This document shows positions 54,995-63,511 of a DNA stretch of 64,000 bases, piece by piece (the first letter of the stretch is position 1; every line of letters starts with the position of its first letter). The DNA lies in NCBI RefSeq assembly GCF_001422365.1, contig NZ_LMMT01000020.1, forward strand, positions 443-64,442, given 5' to 3'. Below the pieces are notes generated by a model, which did no database searches, was not told where the DNA came from, and was given only the letters and a program-made list of their open reading frames with translations. The translations under genes were made by a program, and so were the position numbers. Source of the DNA: Pseudorhodoferax sp. Leaf265 (GTDB lineage: Bacteria > Pseudomonadota > Gammaproteobacteria > Burkholderiales > Burkholderiaceae_C).

Positions 54995-55939
54995 ATGGCA
55001 CGCGCGAACGCTGCCGGTGCTGCATGGACGGCAGCAAGGGCAAGCATCCTCCGCCTCGCCCAAAGGTATCCCGGCATCACAGGCGTGGACTACGGATACA
55101 TCTACAAGGGAGGCCAGCGGACCCGGCGCCTCGGCGCGCGGTTTCACGTCAAGCTCAAGCGACCGATCGAGGAAGTCCCGGCCTCGGAGGTGCTTCCCAC
55201 CTCAGTTGATGGCCTTCCGTGCGACGTGATCCAGGCAAGCTACGACCTGCTGTCGTCGCCCCAAGCCATCTGCAACCCCGTGCAGCTTGGAGTGAGCGTT
55301 GGCAACTTGCAGCGCGGCAGCACCGGCACGGTTGGTCTCATCGTGCGCGACATGGTGAGCGGAAAGCCGGTCATCCTCAGCAATTGGCACGTGCTTTGCG
55401 GAAACGTTCAGGCTCGCGCTGGAGACGTGCTCGTACAGCCGGGCCCACATCACATCGGCAATGCGGCCCCTCGTCCAGTGGCCCATCTGACACGCTGGCT
55501 ACCGCTGAGCACGGGCTACGACGCCGCCATCGGAATCTTGGATCCGGCCACCAACGCGACGAACAACTTGTTCGGAACGGCGGTCGCCGTCAAAGGCGCG
55601 GCCCCGCCGCGTACCGGGATGTCCCTAATCAAATTCGGCGCTCTGACTCGAGCCACGCATGGCGTGGTCGACGGCGTGAACGGCTCTTACGTACTTGATT
55701 ACAGCGGGCGCGGAGATGCGGCGCGTCAAATGGACGGGGTGATGATTCGGCGCGACGCCAGATTCCCCGAAGCCGAGATCAGCCTGGAGGGCGATTCAGG
55801 AGCAATCTGGGTGGACTCCAAGAACCGGGCGGTGGCACTTCTCTTCGCGGGAGAAGATGGAGTCGGTCCGACCGCGGAATACGCACTCGCGCATTCCATC
55901 GATCGCGTCTTCTCTCTACTGCAGCTGCAACCGCTTTGA
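54995..55939 (+). CDS. trypsin-like serine peptidase with N-terminal domain
   Basis: 314 residues. Residues 5-60 (RASILRLAQRYPGITGVDYG, TRRLGARFHVKLKRP) form a small domain like those in front of Nal1-type plant/bacterial proteases. The catalytic residues follow: His in VILSNWHVLCG (about 131), Asp in GYDAAIGILDPA (about 177) and Ser in SLEGDSGAIWVDSKNRAVAL (about 271). No signal peptide. Only 8 bp separate it from the lipoprotein gene, so the two are one operon. Confidence 0.88.
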   Translation: MARANAAGAAWTAARASILRLAQRYPGITGVDYGYIYKGGQRTRRLGARFHVKLKRPIEEVPASEVLPTSVDGLPCDVIQASYDLLSSPQAICNPVQLGVSVGNLQRGSTGTVGLIVRDMVSGKPVILSNWHVLCGNVQARAGDVLVQPGPHHIGNAAPRPVAHLTRWLPLSTGYDAAIGILDPATNATNNLFGTAVAVKGAAPPRTGMSLIKFGALTRATHGVVDGVNGSYVLDYSGRGDAARQMDGVMIRRDARFPEAEISLEGDSGAIWVDSKNRAVALLFAGEDGVGPTAEYALAHSIDRVFSLLQLQPL

Positions 55940-56504
55940 ACGTTCGCTGCGAGACGCCTAGTTTCCCGCTAGCTTTGTTCGCGTGCTGACATCCAAGAAC
56001 GAGGCCGAGACCAGATGTGAAGGTTTCGAGGCAAGCAGGAAACCGTTTCAGCAGAACGACGAGAAGTACTTACGCAACTGAGCACGGCTGAATGGGCGGG
56101 GTCTCGATCAGTGCCCGCAGGGCATCGATCGTCATGTGGCTTCGGTCGACCACCAGTCGTCGTTGTGCTCGAGCATCCTGACGATGGTGGTGCCGCCAAG
56201 AACTCTTCAGCAGCTCTGATGCCGCTGCGTTGACGTCCCCAAGTTGCTTGACAGTCCTCGTGCCAAATCCGCAGCGGGCTGCCTGGTTCCACGGCGCGGC
56301 ACACGTTCGTCTTTTGTCGGACGCGATGCGAGTAAAGCCGGGTACTCATTCAATGCCGCGCCCTCCCCATACGCGACAGCGATGGTGATCCATACGCACC
56401 TACCAGAAACTACAGCAACGACGACCATCGTGGAAAACTCGATTCAAAGCCTGCTAAATTCAACACACAGAACGTAATGATTCCTATTTATTCAGGAGAA
56501 TTTT
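55940..56504. other. 565-bp region without a supported gene
   Basis: Frames on both strands are short and Arg/Ser/Thr rich. The 3' 100 bp are more A/T rich and probably hold the promoter for the next gene; AGGAGA precedes its ATG. Confidence 0.45.
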
Positions 56505-57245
56505 ATGCGTGTGATGTTGGGCTTCGCCATCCTCTTTTCTTCGCTTGCTTCGACGGCGCAAGCCAAGGACTTCCAGGTTCAGAACCGCGAGCAAACAAAG
56601 GACGGGCAGACGTTCACGTACCGCAGCGTGGACGCATCGGCGGTCGGCTTGAAAGGAAGAGTCGAACTCAAACTGATCAACATGCCAGACGGCAAGTATT
56701 TGTACGACACCCGCATGCAGAGCGATCCCGCGAAAGAACTGAATCGGAGTATCTGCGCCTCCGCCGGACGCTTTCCACCCGCGACGGAAGGCATCGTGAT
56801 CGTTGGTGGCGACATGACCATTCCACTGTTTTGCGGTGGACCGGATCATTCCACGAAGGCTCCGCAAGTGGACTCCCGTGTGACGCCCAACGTTACCCCG
56901 CAAAGTCTTCCGGGTGATCAATGGGACTATCGTCCCGTGCTGGATTTGTTCTACGGTGCTTCGGCACCGGCGGGCTCTTGGAATTACGTGGAAGCAGCTG
57001 CGGGCGTGGACTTTTCCACGCCATCCGGTGGCACGTTGACCGTTCAGTTCTCTGCTGCGATTCCAGGTTGCTGGGGATGGAGTTCCGCAACGGGCAGCAT
57101 CGGTCGTCCCACCGCATCGGCCTATACCTCCGCCCTCTGCTACATGAACCCTGGTCTGGCCAACACCGGTGGCCGCGGCGTCAACGCGTCGGCCACGTCC
57201 GAACACCAGACGACATCGAGGTTCGGGGTGATCTACATCTATTGA
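56505..57245 (+). CDS. secreted protein of unknown function
   Basis: 246 residues. Signal peptide MRVMLGFAILFSSLASTAQA with cleavage before KDFQV. The mature part is beta-rich, with VELKLINMPDGKYLYDTRM, four cysteines in two likely pairs and an aromatic/glycine-rich C-terminal domain (IPGCWGWSSATGSIG, ending RFGVIYIY). A good ribosome binding site precedes the ATG. No family recognised. Confidence 0.75.
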   Translation: MRVMLGFAILFSSLASTAQAKDFQVQNREQTKDGQTFTYRSVDASAVGLKGRVELKLINMPDGKYLYDTRMQSDPAKELNRSICASAGRFPPATEGIVIVGGDMTIPLFCGGPDHSTKAPQVDSRVTPNVTPQSLPGDQWDYRPVLDLFYGASAPAGSWNYVEAAAGVDFSTPSGGTLTVQFSAAIPGCWGWSSATGSIGRPTASAYTSALCYMNPGLANTGGRGVNASATSEHQTTSRFGVIYIY

Positions 57246-57560
57246 AGACCACGCGAGTAAGAAAGCCGGTGAGGTCGCTATCCACTAGCGGCCTTACCTC
57301 TCGCATCGGTGCGACCACTCGCGGCCAACCGCCTAGCACAACCGCCGCCGTCCCCCAGGATGCGGCGCTCCTCTTCAGAAATCTTATGAAGAGCTGTTGG
57401 TCGTTCAACGCCCTCCGACAAAGCACGAAAACTCCCTTGGTCAAAAGTGTTTCCCATCTACGCACTCTTGAGTAAATGTGCCCGACCATGATGGCATTGC
57501 GGTCGCGAATTCGACGCTACATTCGCCCCGCCCAATTCGGGCGATCCGACATGAGGAGGA
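57246..57560. other. intergenic region upstream of luxR
   Basis: 315 bp without a gene. Should contain the luxR promoter; I did not find a convincing 20-bp lux-box palindrome. Confidence 0.4.
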
Positions 57561-58271
57561 ATGGTGAGCAGTTGGGCCTGGGATCTTGTTCAATCGGTCG
57601 AGCGCGCAACCGACACCCAAGCGCTGTTCGACGTCATCGACGCCTCTGCGAAGACACTTGGCTTCGAGCACTGTGCCGTCGGCATGCGACTCGCGGCGCC
57701 GGTGAGCCGGCCGCGGACGTTCATGATGAGCAGCCAGCCTCGGGCTTGGCGAACGCGGTACGTGTCCGCCGGCTACCTCGGCTCGGATCCGACGGTTCGC
57801 AACGGCGCACTGAGCGAGGCCCCGCAGATCTGGAGCGACGAGGTCTTTCGCGATGCTCCGGAGTTGTGGAGCGAAGCCCAATCGGCTGGCCTGCGCCATG
57901 GATGGGCCCAGTCAAGCCTGGACGCTGTCGGCCTGGGCACCATGATCACGGTCTCTCGCTCTTCGGAGCCGATCACGGCGTCCGAGATCAAGGAAAAACT
58001 GCTGCGCATCCAGCAACTTGGGCACATGGCCCACCTGGCGTTCCAGCAGCGCTTGGGAAGCCGCTCGGAGCAAATCGTCGAACTCACCGGCCGCGAGAAA
58101 GACGTGCTGCGTTGGGCCGCTGATGGGGCCACGTCAGCTCAAACGGCCGCGGCACTTCGCGTCAAAGCCGACACTGTGAATTTTCACGTCAAGAACGCCA
58201 CCGCCAAGCTCGGCACTTCAGGCAAGACCGCAACCGTCGCAAGGGCCCTGCTCATGCGGCTCTTGGACTGA
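57561..58271 (+). CDS. LuxR-type acyl-homoserine lactone receptor
   Basis: 236 residues from ATG 57561; GTG at 57564 may be the true start because AGGAGG ends only 2 bases before the ATG. The autoinducer-binding domain has the conserved Trp, Tyr, Asp-Pro and Trp (AWRTRYVSAGYLGSDPTVRNG, then QIWSDEVF) and a Gly-Trp at GWAQS. The C-terminal LuxR helix-turn-helix is LTGREKDVLRWAADGATSAQ, then KADTVNFHVKNATAKLG. Expected to bind an acyl-HSL made by the adjacent LuxI and regulate transcription. Confidence 0.95.
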   Translation: MVSSWAWDLVQSVERATDTQALFDVIDASAKTLGFEHCAVGMRLAAPVSRPRTFMMSSQPRAWRTRYVSAGYLGSDPTVRNGALSEAPQIWSDEVFRDAPELWSEAQSAGLRHGWAQSSLDAVGLGTMITVSRSSEPITASEIKEKLLRIQQLGHMAHLAFQQRLGSRSEQIVELTGREKDVLRWAADGATSAQTAAALRVKADTVNFHVKNATAKLGTSGKTATVARALLMRLLD

Positions 58272-58393
58272 TCGCGGCGGGAAAGCTCAGTCGACCGGCC
58301 TTCCCCGCTTCGTCCACCTGTTGTTTCTGGTAGTTTTCTCGGATCCGGCACGGAATTGCAATGTTGCCTTTGGTTGCATTGATAAGGCACTTG

Positions 58394-59032
58394 GTGACAC
58401 GGCTAACGTTTCTGCACGGTACCGCCGAACGTTTGTTGCGCTCCGATCTGGATCGCATTGGCCGGTACCGACATCGCGTGTTCGTTGACGGGCTCGGTTG
58501 GCAGCTTGAAAGCCACGGAGGCATCGAGCGAGACCAGTTCGATCGCCTCGATACGTGGCACGTCGCGGCCATCGCCCCGCAGACGGATCGCCTCGTCGGC
58601 GTGGCTCGTCTGCTGCCGACCCACCGTCCCTACCTTCTCGCGGACGTGTTCCCCCAGCTCGTGTCCAGCATCCCTCGCGACCGCGGCATCTGGGAACTGT
58701 CGCGCTTCGCCGCAGCCGATGACGTCGGCGCCGCGCCGCGCTCGCAGATCGCATCGCCCATCGCCGTGCAGCTGATGCGCCAGGTGCTGGCCATCGCCGA
58801 GGCCAACCAGGTCCATCGGCTGATCACCGTCTCGCCGGTTGGCATGCTTCGCTTGCTTAAGACATCGGGGTTCGCCGCAGAGCGAGCCGGCCGTAGCACG
58901 GTCGTGGACGGTGCGAGGCTCGAGGCGCTGTGGATCGACGTCCCGCCAATCATTCGCGCGTCATCTCCGCCGACGTTTCCCTCACAACCGCTCTCGCACG
59001 CGCAGCGCCCCCTTCATGGCGTGGGCTGCTAA
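58394..59032 (+). CDS. LuxI-type acyl-homoserine lactone synthase
   Basis: 212 residues from GTG 58394 (AAGG 6 bases upstream). All invariant LuxI positions are visible: Arg26, Phe30 and Trp36 in GRYRHRVFVDGLGW, Asp50 and Asp53 in DQFDRLDTWHV, Arg72 in GVARLLPT, and Glu101 and Arg104 in IWELSRFAA. Makes N-acyl-homoserine lactone from S-adenosylmethionine and acyl-ACP; chain length cannot be told from the sequence by eye. Lies between two luxR-type genes on the same strand, 122 bp after the first and 21 bp before the second. Confidence 0.95.
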   Translation: MTRLTFLHGTAERLLRSDLDRIGRYRHRVFVDGLGWQLESHGGIERDQFDRLDTWHVAAIAPQTDRLVGVARLLPTHRPYLLADVFPQLVSSIPRDRGIWELSRFAAADDVGAAPRSQIASPIAVQLMRQVLAIAEANQVHRLITVSPVGMLRLLKTSGFAAERAGRSTVVDGARLEALWIDVPPIIRASSPPTFPSQPLSHAQRPLHGVGC

Positions 59033-59053
59033 CCTCTTCAATCCACAACGCCA

Positions 59054-59767
59054 TTGCCGCTCTTCTGGACGCCCTCTTCTCACTGCGACGACGACACCTT
59101 GCGCGCGCGTCTGGAAGCCGCCACGGCTGAACTGGAGTTCGAGATCTATGGCCTTGTGACATGGCTCCCTTTGTCTGCGAACCAGCCCACCGCCCACTTG
59201 CTGACCAATGCTGACGAACGGTGGAAATCCGTGATCATGAACCGCGACCTTGGCCAAGCTCGCGCCATCGTGGACTGGTGCAAAACCCACCACGAACCGA
59301 TTGCCTGGAACGCCGAAGCCATGCCATCACTTGATGCTTTGGAGGGGCCAGCGAACGACGGCAGGATGGGCCGCCGCCATCGCTGGTCGCAAGGGGTCCG
59401 AGACAGTTTGGGCGTGGACGGAATCCTCACGCTTTCGCGCTCGCATCCGATCGGCGTAGAGGAAGCACAGCGCAAGCGCTTCATGTTCCGAATGCTGGCC
59501 ACGAAGGCGCACCAACGATGGCTGGGCCACGTCCGCGCTCGTACGATCGCCGAGCTGCCGGATCAGCTGTCCCCGCGCGAGATTGAAGTGCTGCGTTGGT
59601 TCGCGGACGGGAAGATCGCCGAGGACGTGGCCACGCTGCTGGGCATCAAGCTGACGACCGTTCGCTTCCACGCCACGAACGCGGCACGAAAGCTAGGTGC
59701 CGAGAACACGACGTCGGCTGCGTATCGGGCGCTTGTGTTGGGCTTGCTTCACAGGCCCATCGACTGA
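59054..59767 (+). CDS. LuxR-family regulator with degenerate ligand domain
   Basis: 237 residues if the TTG at 59054 is used; no ATG or GTG exists in frame between the luxI stop and this point. The C-terminal helix-turn-helix is good (LSPREIEVLRWFADGKIAED, then KLTTVRFHATNAARKLGAEN). The N-terminal domain aligns only loosely with autoinducer-binding domains: ERWKSVIMNRDLGQARAIVDW keeps the first Trp, but the Tyr is replaced and the Asp-Pro is Ala-Arg in my alignment. It may bind another ligand or act as a ligand-free regulator. Confidence 0.88.
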   Translation: MPLFWTPSSHCDDDTLRARLEAATAELEFEIYGLVTWLPLSANQPTAHLLTNADERWKSVIMNRDLGQARAIVDWCKTHHEPIAWNAEAMPSLDALEGPANDGRMGRRHRWSQGVRDSLGVDGILTLSRSHPIGVEEAQRKRFMFRMLATKAHQRWLGHVRARTIAELPDQLSPREIEVLRWFADGKIAEDVATLLGIKLTTVRFHATNAARKLGAENTTSAAYRALVLGLLHRPID

Positions 59768-59937
59768 GTGGAACGCGTGGTGCGCGGATCTCCACATTCA
59801 GCCACAACTCGCTCTCACTCGGTACTGCGCCAGATCCAACTGTCGATGTTGGTAGTTCACAGGGCGAGCAGCTCGCTTTGCAATGGGCGAGTCGACCTCA
59901 GCCCGTGCTCCTCGTCCTCAATCAAACCGAATCTTCC

Positions 59938-60570
59938 ATGAGGCTACCAACTCAACAACCCTCCATGCTCAAAAAACTTCTTCCGCTCGCCTTCCTGTCT
60001 GTCTGCGGTGCTGCGCCTGCAGCGCCCGTCGTCGACCAGCTGTCTCCGCTTGTCCACGTCGGTTCTCAGGTCATCTACTATCTCAACCAGACCGCGCCAG
60101 TCACGTATGCCCAAAGTTTTCGACCGAGCCACAGCACTGTAAGCGGCGCGGGGGTGGCACTCCCCAACATGTCGGGCATCCCCGAGGTCATCATCAGCCT
60201 CTACGACCGACTCCCCACGAACGGGGGCAGCGCACTGGCATCCGGTACGGCATCTTGGCCAGCCCAGGGCGAATACTTCTTCGATGCATTCTGGCATCCG
60301 GTCGCTGTCACCCCTCTCCACACCTACTATCTGCTGATCACTTCAACCGCATCGTTCTGGGGATCCGCTGACGGATACAGCGATGGCGCCTACGAGGGCA
60401 CGTCTTTGGACGGGTTCACGCAGCCTCCAGGGACCGATTTTGTGTTTAGTACGTTCGCGGACGACGGTGTTGTGGCCGAGGTTTCGGAGCCGGGGTCGTT
60501 GGCGTTGTTGGGGCTTGGGTTGCTCGGGATTCTCGCTCGGCGGGGCGTCAGGTATCGTCTGCACGTGTGA
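59938..60570 (+). CDS. PEP-CTERM sorting-domain protein
   Basis: 210 residues from ATG 59938; ATG 59965 (MLKKLLPLAFLSVCGAAPA) is equally possible and is the better signal peptide start. The exported part resembles the 'choice-of-anchor' proteins that describe 'QSF.P......V.L......I.L' beta-sandwiches. The C-terminus is a PEP-CTERM anchor: VSEPGSLALLGLGLLGILARRG, with Ser in place of the first Pro. Sorted by exosortase; no exosortase gene in the window. Distinct from the PEP-CTERM protein at 22317. Confidence 0.85.
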   Translation: MRLPTQQPSMLKKLLPLAFLSVCGAAPAAPVVDQLSPLVHVGSQVIYYLNQTAPVTYAQSFRPSHSTVSGAGVALPNMSGIPEVIISLYDRLPTNGGSALASGTASWPAQGEYFFDAFWHPVAVTPLHTYYLLITSTASFWGSADGYSDGAYEGTSLDGFTQPPGTDFVFSTFADDGVVAEVSEPGSLALLGLGLLGILARRGVRYRLHV

Positions 60571-60694
60571 GCTGGATCACGATCTATCAAAAGTCGGGAC
60601 GGCAGCTGAATGTGGCTTCTTCCGGCCACGAGCTGTCGTTCAGTTTGAAGAGGCGACCGTCAGCTCTGCATCGCAAAGCTGACTTAGCGCCCAG

Positions 60695-63385
60695 TCAGCC
60701 CTGGTTACCGGCACGTGCGCGTTCAATTGCTTCCGCCAGCGCCTGCGGCTCGATCGGCTTGACCAGGTGCACGTCGAAACCAGCCGCGCGGGTACGCGCG
60801 CGATCGGCCGCCTGGCCCCAGCCTGAGAGCGCCAGCACCGTCATGCGCCGGCCCCAGTCGTGCTCGCGCAGTGCGCGGCACAGTCCGTAGCCGTCCATGC
60901 GCGGCATGCCCAGGTCCAGCACCGCGATGTCCGGCCGCGTGGCCTCGGCTTGCGCGAGGCCCTCCACGCCGTCGTAGGCAGTGGACACCTCGTAGCCCAT
61001 GCTGCCCAGTACGTCGGACAGCGTGTCGGCGCCGTCGCGGTGGTCGTCCACGATCAACAGGCGACCCGAGCGGCGTCCGTCGTCCGCCGCGCTGGCTTGC
61101 GCGTATGCGAACCCGGCGCCGGCCAGCGGCAGCCGCACCACGAACTCGCTGCCCTGGCCCAGGCCGGGGCTGGTGGCCTGGACCGTGCCGTGGTGCAGCG
61201 CGGTCAGCTGCTGTACCAGCGACAAGCCGATGCCCAGCCCACCGTGCCCGCGCTCGGACGGCGTGCCGCCCTGGTAGAACAGCTCGAACACACGCTGGAG
61301 CTGGTCGGCGGCGATGCCGACGCCCTGGTCACGCACGCGCACCACGGCCTGTCCGGCCTCGCCACGCAGCGCCAGTTTGATCGGCCTTCCTCGGGCCGAG
61401 TAGCGCGCTGCGTTCGTCAGCAGGTTGGCGAACACCTGTACCAGCCGCACCTCGTCGCCCAGCATGCGCATCGGCGTGTCGGCCAGGTCCAGCGTCAGCG
61501 CATGCGCATCGGCTTGCAGCACGGCATGGGTGCTCTCGGAGGCCGCGCGCAGAACGTCCTGCAGGACCAGCGGCGCCAGGCTCAGCTCCAGCTTGCCGCG
61601 CGTGATGCGGCTCACGTCCATCAGATCGTCGATCATGCGCGCCAGATGCGTAACCTGCCGGCCGATGACGCCGGCATGGCGCAGCAGCCTGGCCTCGTCC
61701 TGGCCACCGCGGCGAATCAGCTCTGCCGCGCTGCGGATTGGTGCCAGCGGGTTGCGCAGCTCGTGCGCCAGGGTCGCCAGGAACTCGTCCTTGCGCCGGT
61801 CTGCCTCCAGCAGCGCGGCCTCGGCGCGCTTTCGGGCGGTGATGTCGCGCCGCGTGCCCCAGGCGCGCACCAGGCGGCCGGCCTCGACCACGCCCAGGAA
61901 GCTGGAGGCAAACCACAGCGGCTGCCCGTCGCCTCCCGGTGACGACCATTCTCCTTCGCCGCCGCGGTAGCCGGCCGCGATCAATTTGTCCAGGTACCGG
62001 TGTACCCGGGGGTCCACCGCGTCCAGCATCCAGCCCAGGCCAAGACCCACCGCAGCGTCGGCATCCGCCAGGCCATACATGCGCGCCAGCACCGCATTGC
62101 ATTCAGCCAGTCGGCCGTTGGCGAACAGCGCCGCGATCTGCTCCGCGGGCGGCAGCTGCAGCTCCACCGGCGGCTGGAACTCCATGCGCCAGATGCCCTC
62201 GCTGGTGCTGGCCAGGAAACCACGGTAGCGCTCTTCGCTCTCGCGCAAGAGGCGCTCCTGCTCCATGCGGTGGCTGACGTCCTGAAAGAGGATGGCCACC
62301 TGCAGGTCGTGCGCCTCACCGATGGGCGAGGCAAGCACGTCGAACCAGCGCCCCATCGCGGTCGACCCGTGCGTGAAGCGCACCGGCTCGCGCGTGATGC
62401 CCACCTTGCCGTAGGTCTGGAACCAGAACTCCTCCAGTTCGGGCACCAGTTCGCGTGCCGTGCGCCCGACCGGCCGGACCAGTCCGGTCTGCCGCTCGAA
62501 CACGGCGTTGCATTCCATGAAGCGGTAGTCGGCGGGGCGGCCCTGCGCGTCCAGCAGGATCTGGACGACACAGAAACCCTGGTCGATCGACGCCAGCAGC
62601 CGGCTGTAGCGTTGGCTGGAGCGGCGCAGTGCCAACTCGACCTCGCGCCGTTCGTGGATGTCGGTGACCGCGCCAGCGAAGCCCAGGAATTCGCCCTCCG
62701 GGCCCAGACGGGGCTGGCCCGCATCCATGACCCAGCTGTAGCTGCCATCGGGACGGCGCACGCGGTGTTCCAGTGCGAAGGTGCACTGCTGCTCGGTGGC
62801 CCTGGCGAATGCTTCCTGGGCCGCGAGACGGTCTTCCGGGTGCACCGTCTCCAACCAGCCAAAGCCAAGGCCGGCGGCTTCGGGCATGCCGGTGAACTGG
62901 CTCCAGCCGCGCGATAGGAAGCTGCACACCCCGTCGGCTTCCGTGACCCAGAGCATGGCCGGTGCGGAGTCCGCGAAGTCGCGCAGCAGCTGCTGCGCGG
63001 TGATGGCAGACGTGATGTCCAGTGTGATGCCGTCGAACTGCGTGGCCACACCCGCGTCCGAGAACACCGCGCGCCCGACCGCGTGGATCCATTTCTGCTG
63101 GCCCTGCGGACCGACCGTTCGGTACACCTCATCGAAGGGCCGGCGGTCCTGCACTGCGCGCTCCACCGAATGGCGCACGCGTTCGCGGTCGTCGGGATGC
63201 AGCCGCTCGAAGAACAGCTCGACCGTCGGGCGCGCGTCCTGGGACAGGTGGAAGTGGGACTTGGTGTTGTCGTTCCAGACCAGATCGCCGAGCGGCAGCG
63301 GATTCAGCCAGACGCCTACACCTGCTGTCCGAACTGCGGCATCAAGACGATCCGAAGAACTGGCCGAAGGGGGCGATTGATCCAT
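60695..63385 (-). CDS. hybrid sensor histidine kinase with four PAS domains
   Basis: 896 residues from ATG 63385 (a TTG at 63433 is also in frame). Cytoplasmic. PAS/PAC units at about 20-130, 140-260, 265-390 and 395-520 (for example 'LWVTEADGVCSFLSRGWSQ', GFCVVQILLDAQGRP). HisKA with His541 in ATLAHELRNPLAPIRSAAEL, HATPase_c with 'LLTNAARYSARGRP' and GHGGLGIGLSLVQQL, and a C-terminal receiver with Asp824 in IAVLDLGMPRMDGYGL and Lys in HLVKPIEPQ. Hybrid kinases of this kind pass phosphate on to a histidine phosphotransfer protein or regulate themselves. Signal unknown. Confidence 0.96.
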   Translation of the reverse strand: MDQSPPSASSSDRLDAAVRTAGVGVWLNPLPLGDLVWNDNTKSHFHLSQDARPTVELFFERLHPDDRERVRHSVERAVQDRRPFDEVYRTVGPQGQQKWIHAVGRAVFSDAGVATQFDGITLDITSAITAQQLLRDFADSAPAMLWVTEADGVCSFLSRGWSQFTGMPEAAGLGFGWLETVHPEDRLAAQEAFARATEQQCTFALEHRVRRPDGSYSWVMDAGQPRLGPEGEFLGFAGAVTDIHERREVELALRRSSQRYSRLLASIDQGFCVVQILLDAQGRPADYRFMECNAVFERQTGLVRPVGRTARELVPELEEFWFQTYGKVGITREPVRFTHGSTAMGRWFDVLASPIGEAHDLQVAILFQDVSHRMEQERLLRESEERYRGFLASTSEGIWRMEFQPPVELQLPPAEQIAALFANGRLAECNAVLARMYGLADADAAVGLGLGWMLDAVDPRVHRYLDKLIAAGYRGGEGEWSSPGGDGQPLWFASSFLGVVEAGRLVRAWGTRRDITARKRAEAALLEADRRKDEFLATLAHELRNPLAPIRSAAELIRRGGQDEARLLRHAGVIGRQVTHLARMIDDLMDVSRITRGKLELSLAPLVLQDVLRAASESTHAVLQADAHALTLDLADTPMRMLGDEVRLVQVFANLLTNAARYSARGRPIKLALRGEAGQAVVRVRDQGVGIAADQLQRVFELFYQGGTPSERGHGGLGIGLSLVQQLTALHHGTVQATSPGLGQGSEFVVRLPLAGAGFAYAQASAADDGRRSGRLLIVDDHRDGADTLSDVLGSMGYEVSTAYDGVEGLAQAEATRPDIAVLDLGMPRMDGYGLCRALREHDWGRRMTVLALSGWGQAADRARTRAAGFDVHLVKPIEPQALAEAIERARAGNQG

Positions 63386-63511
63386 TGGCAAGCTCCAATC
63401 TTGCGGCGCGCCGGCACTTGGCGGCGTTGTCAAGGCGCACGCTGACGACAGCCGTGCGGCGGTCGAGGTAGGCCGCTGTTCCGAGGGATAGCTGTGGAGG
63501 GGCCGGATGCC

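Noticed and set aside
58272-58393. Possible lux box upstream of luxI
   Set aside because: Only short imperfect inverted repeats (CAATG...CATTG, and an ACCTG half-site) were seen; not convincing.
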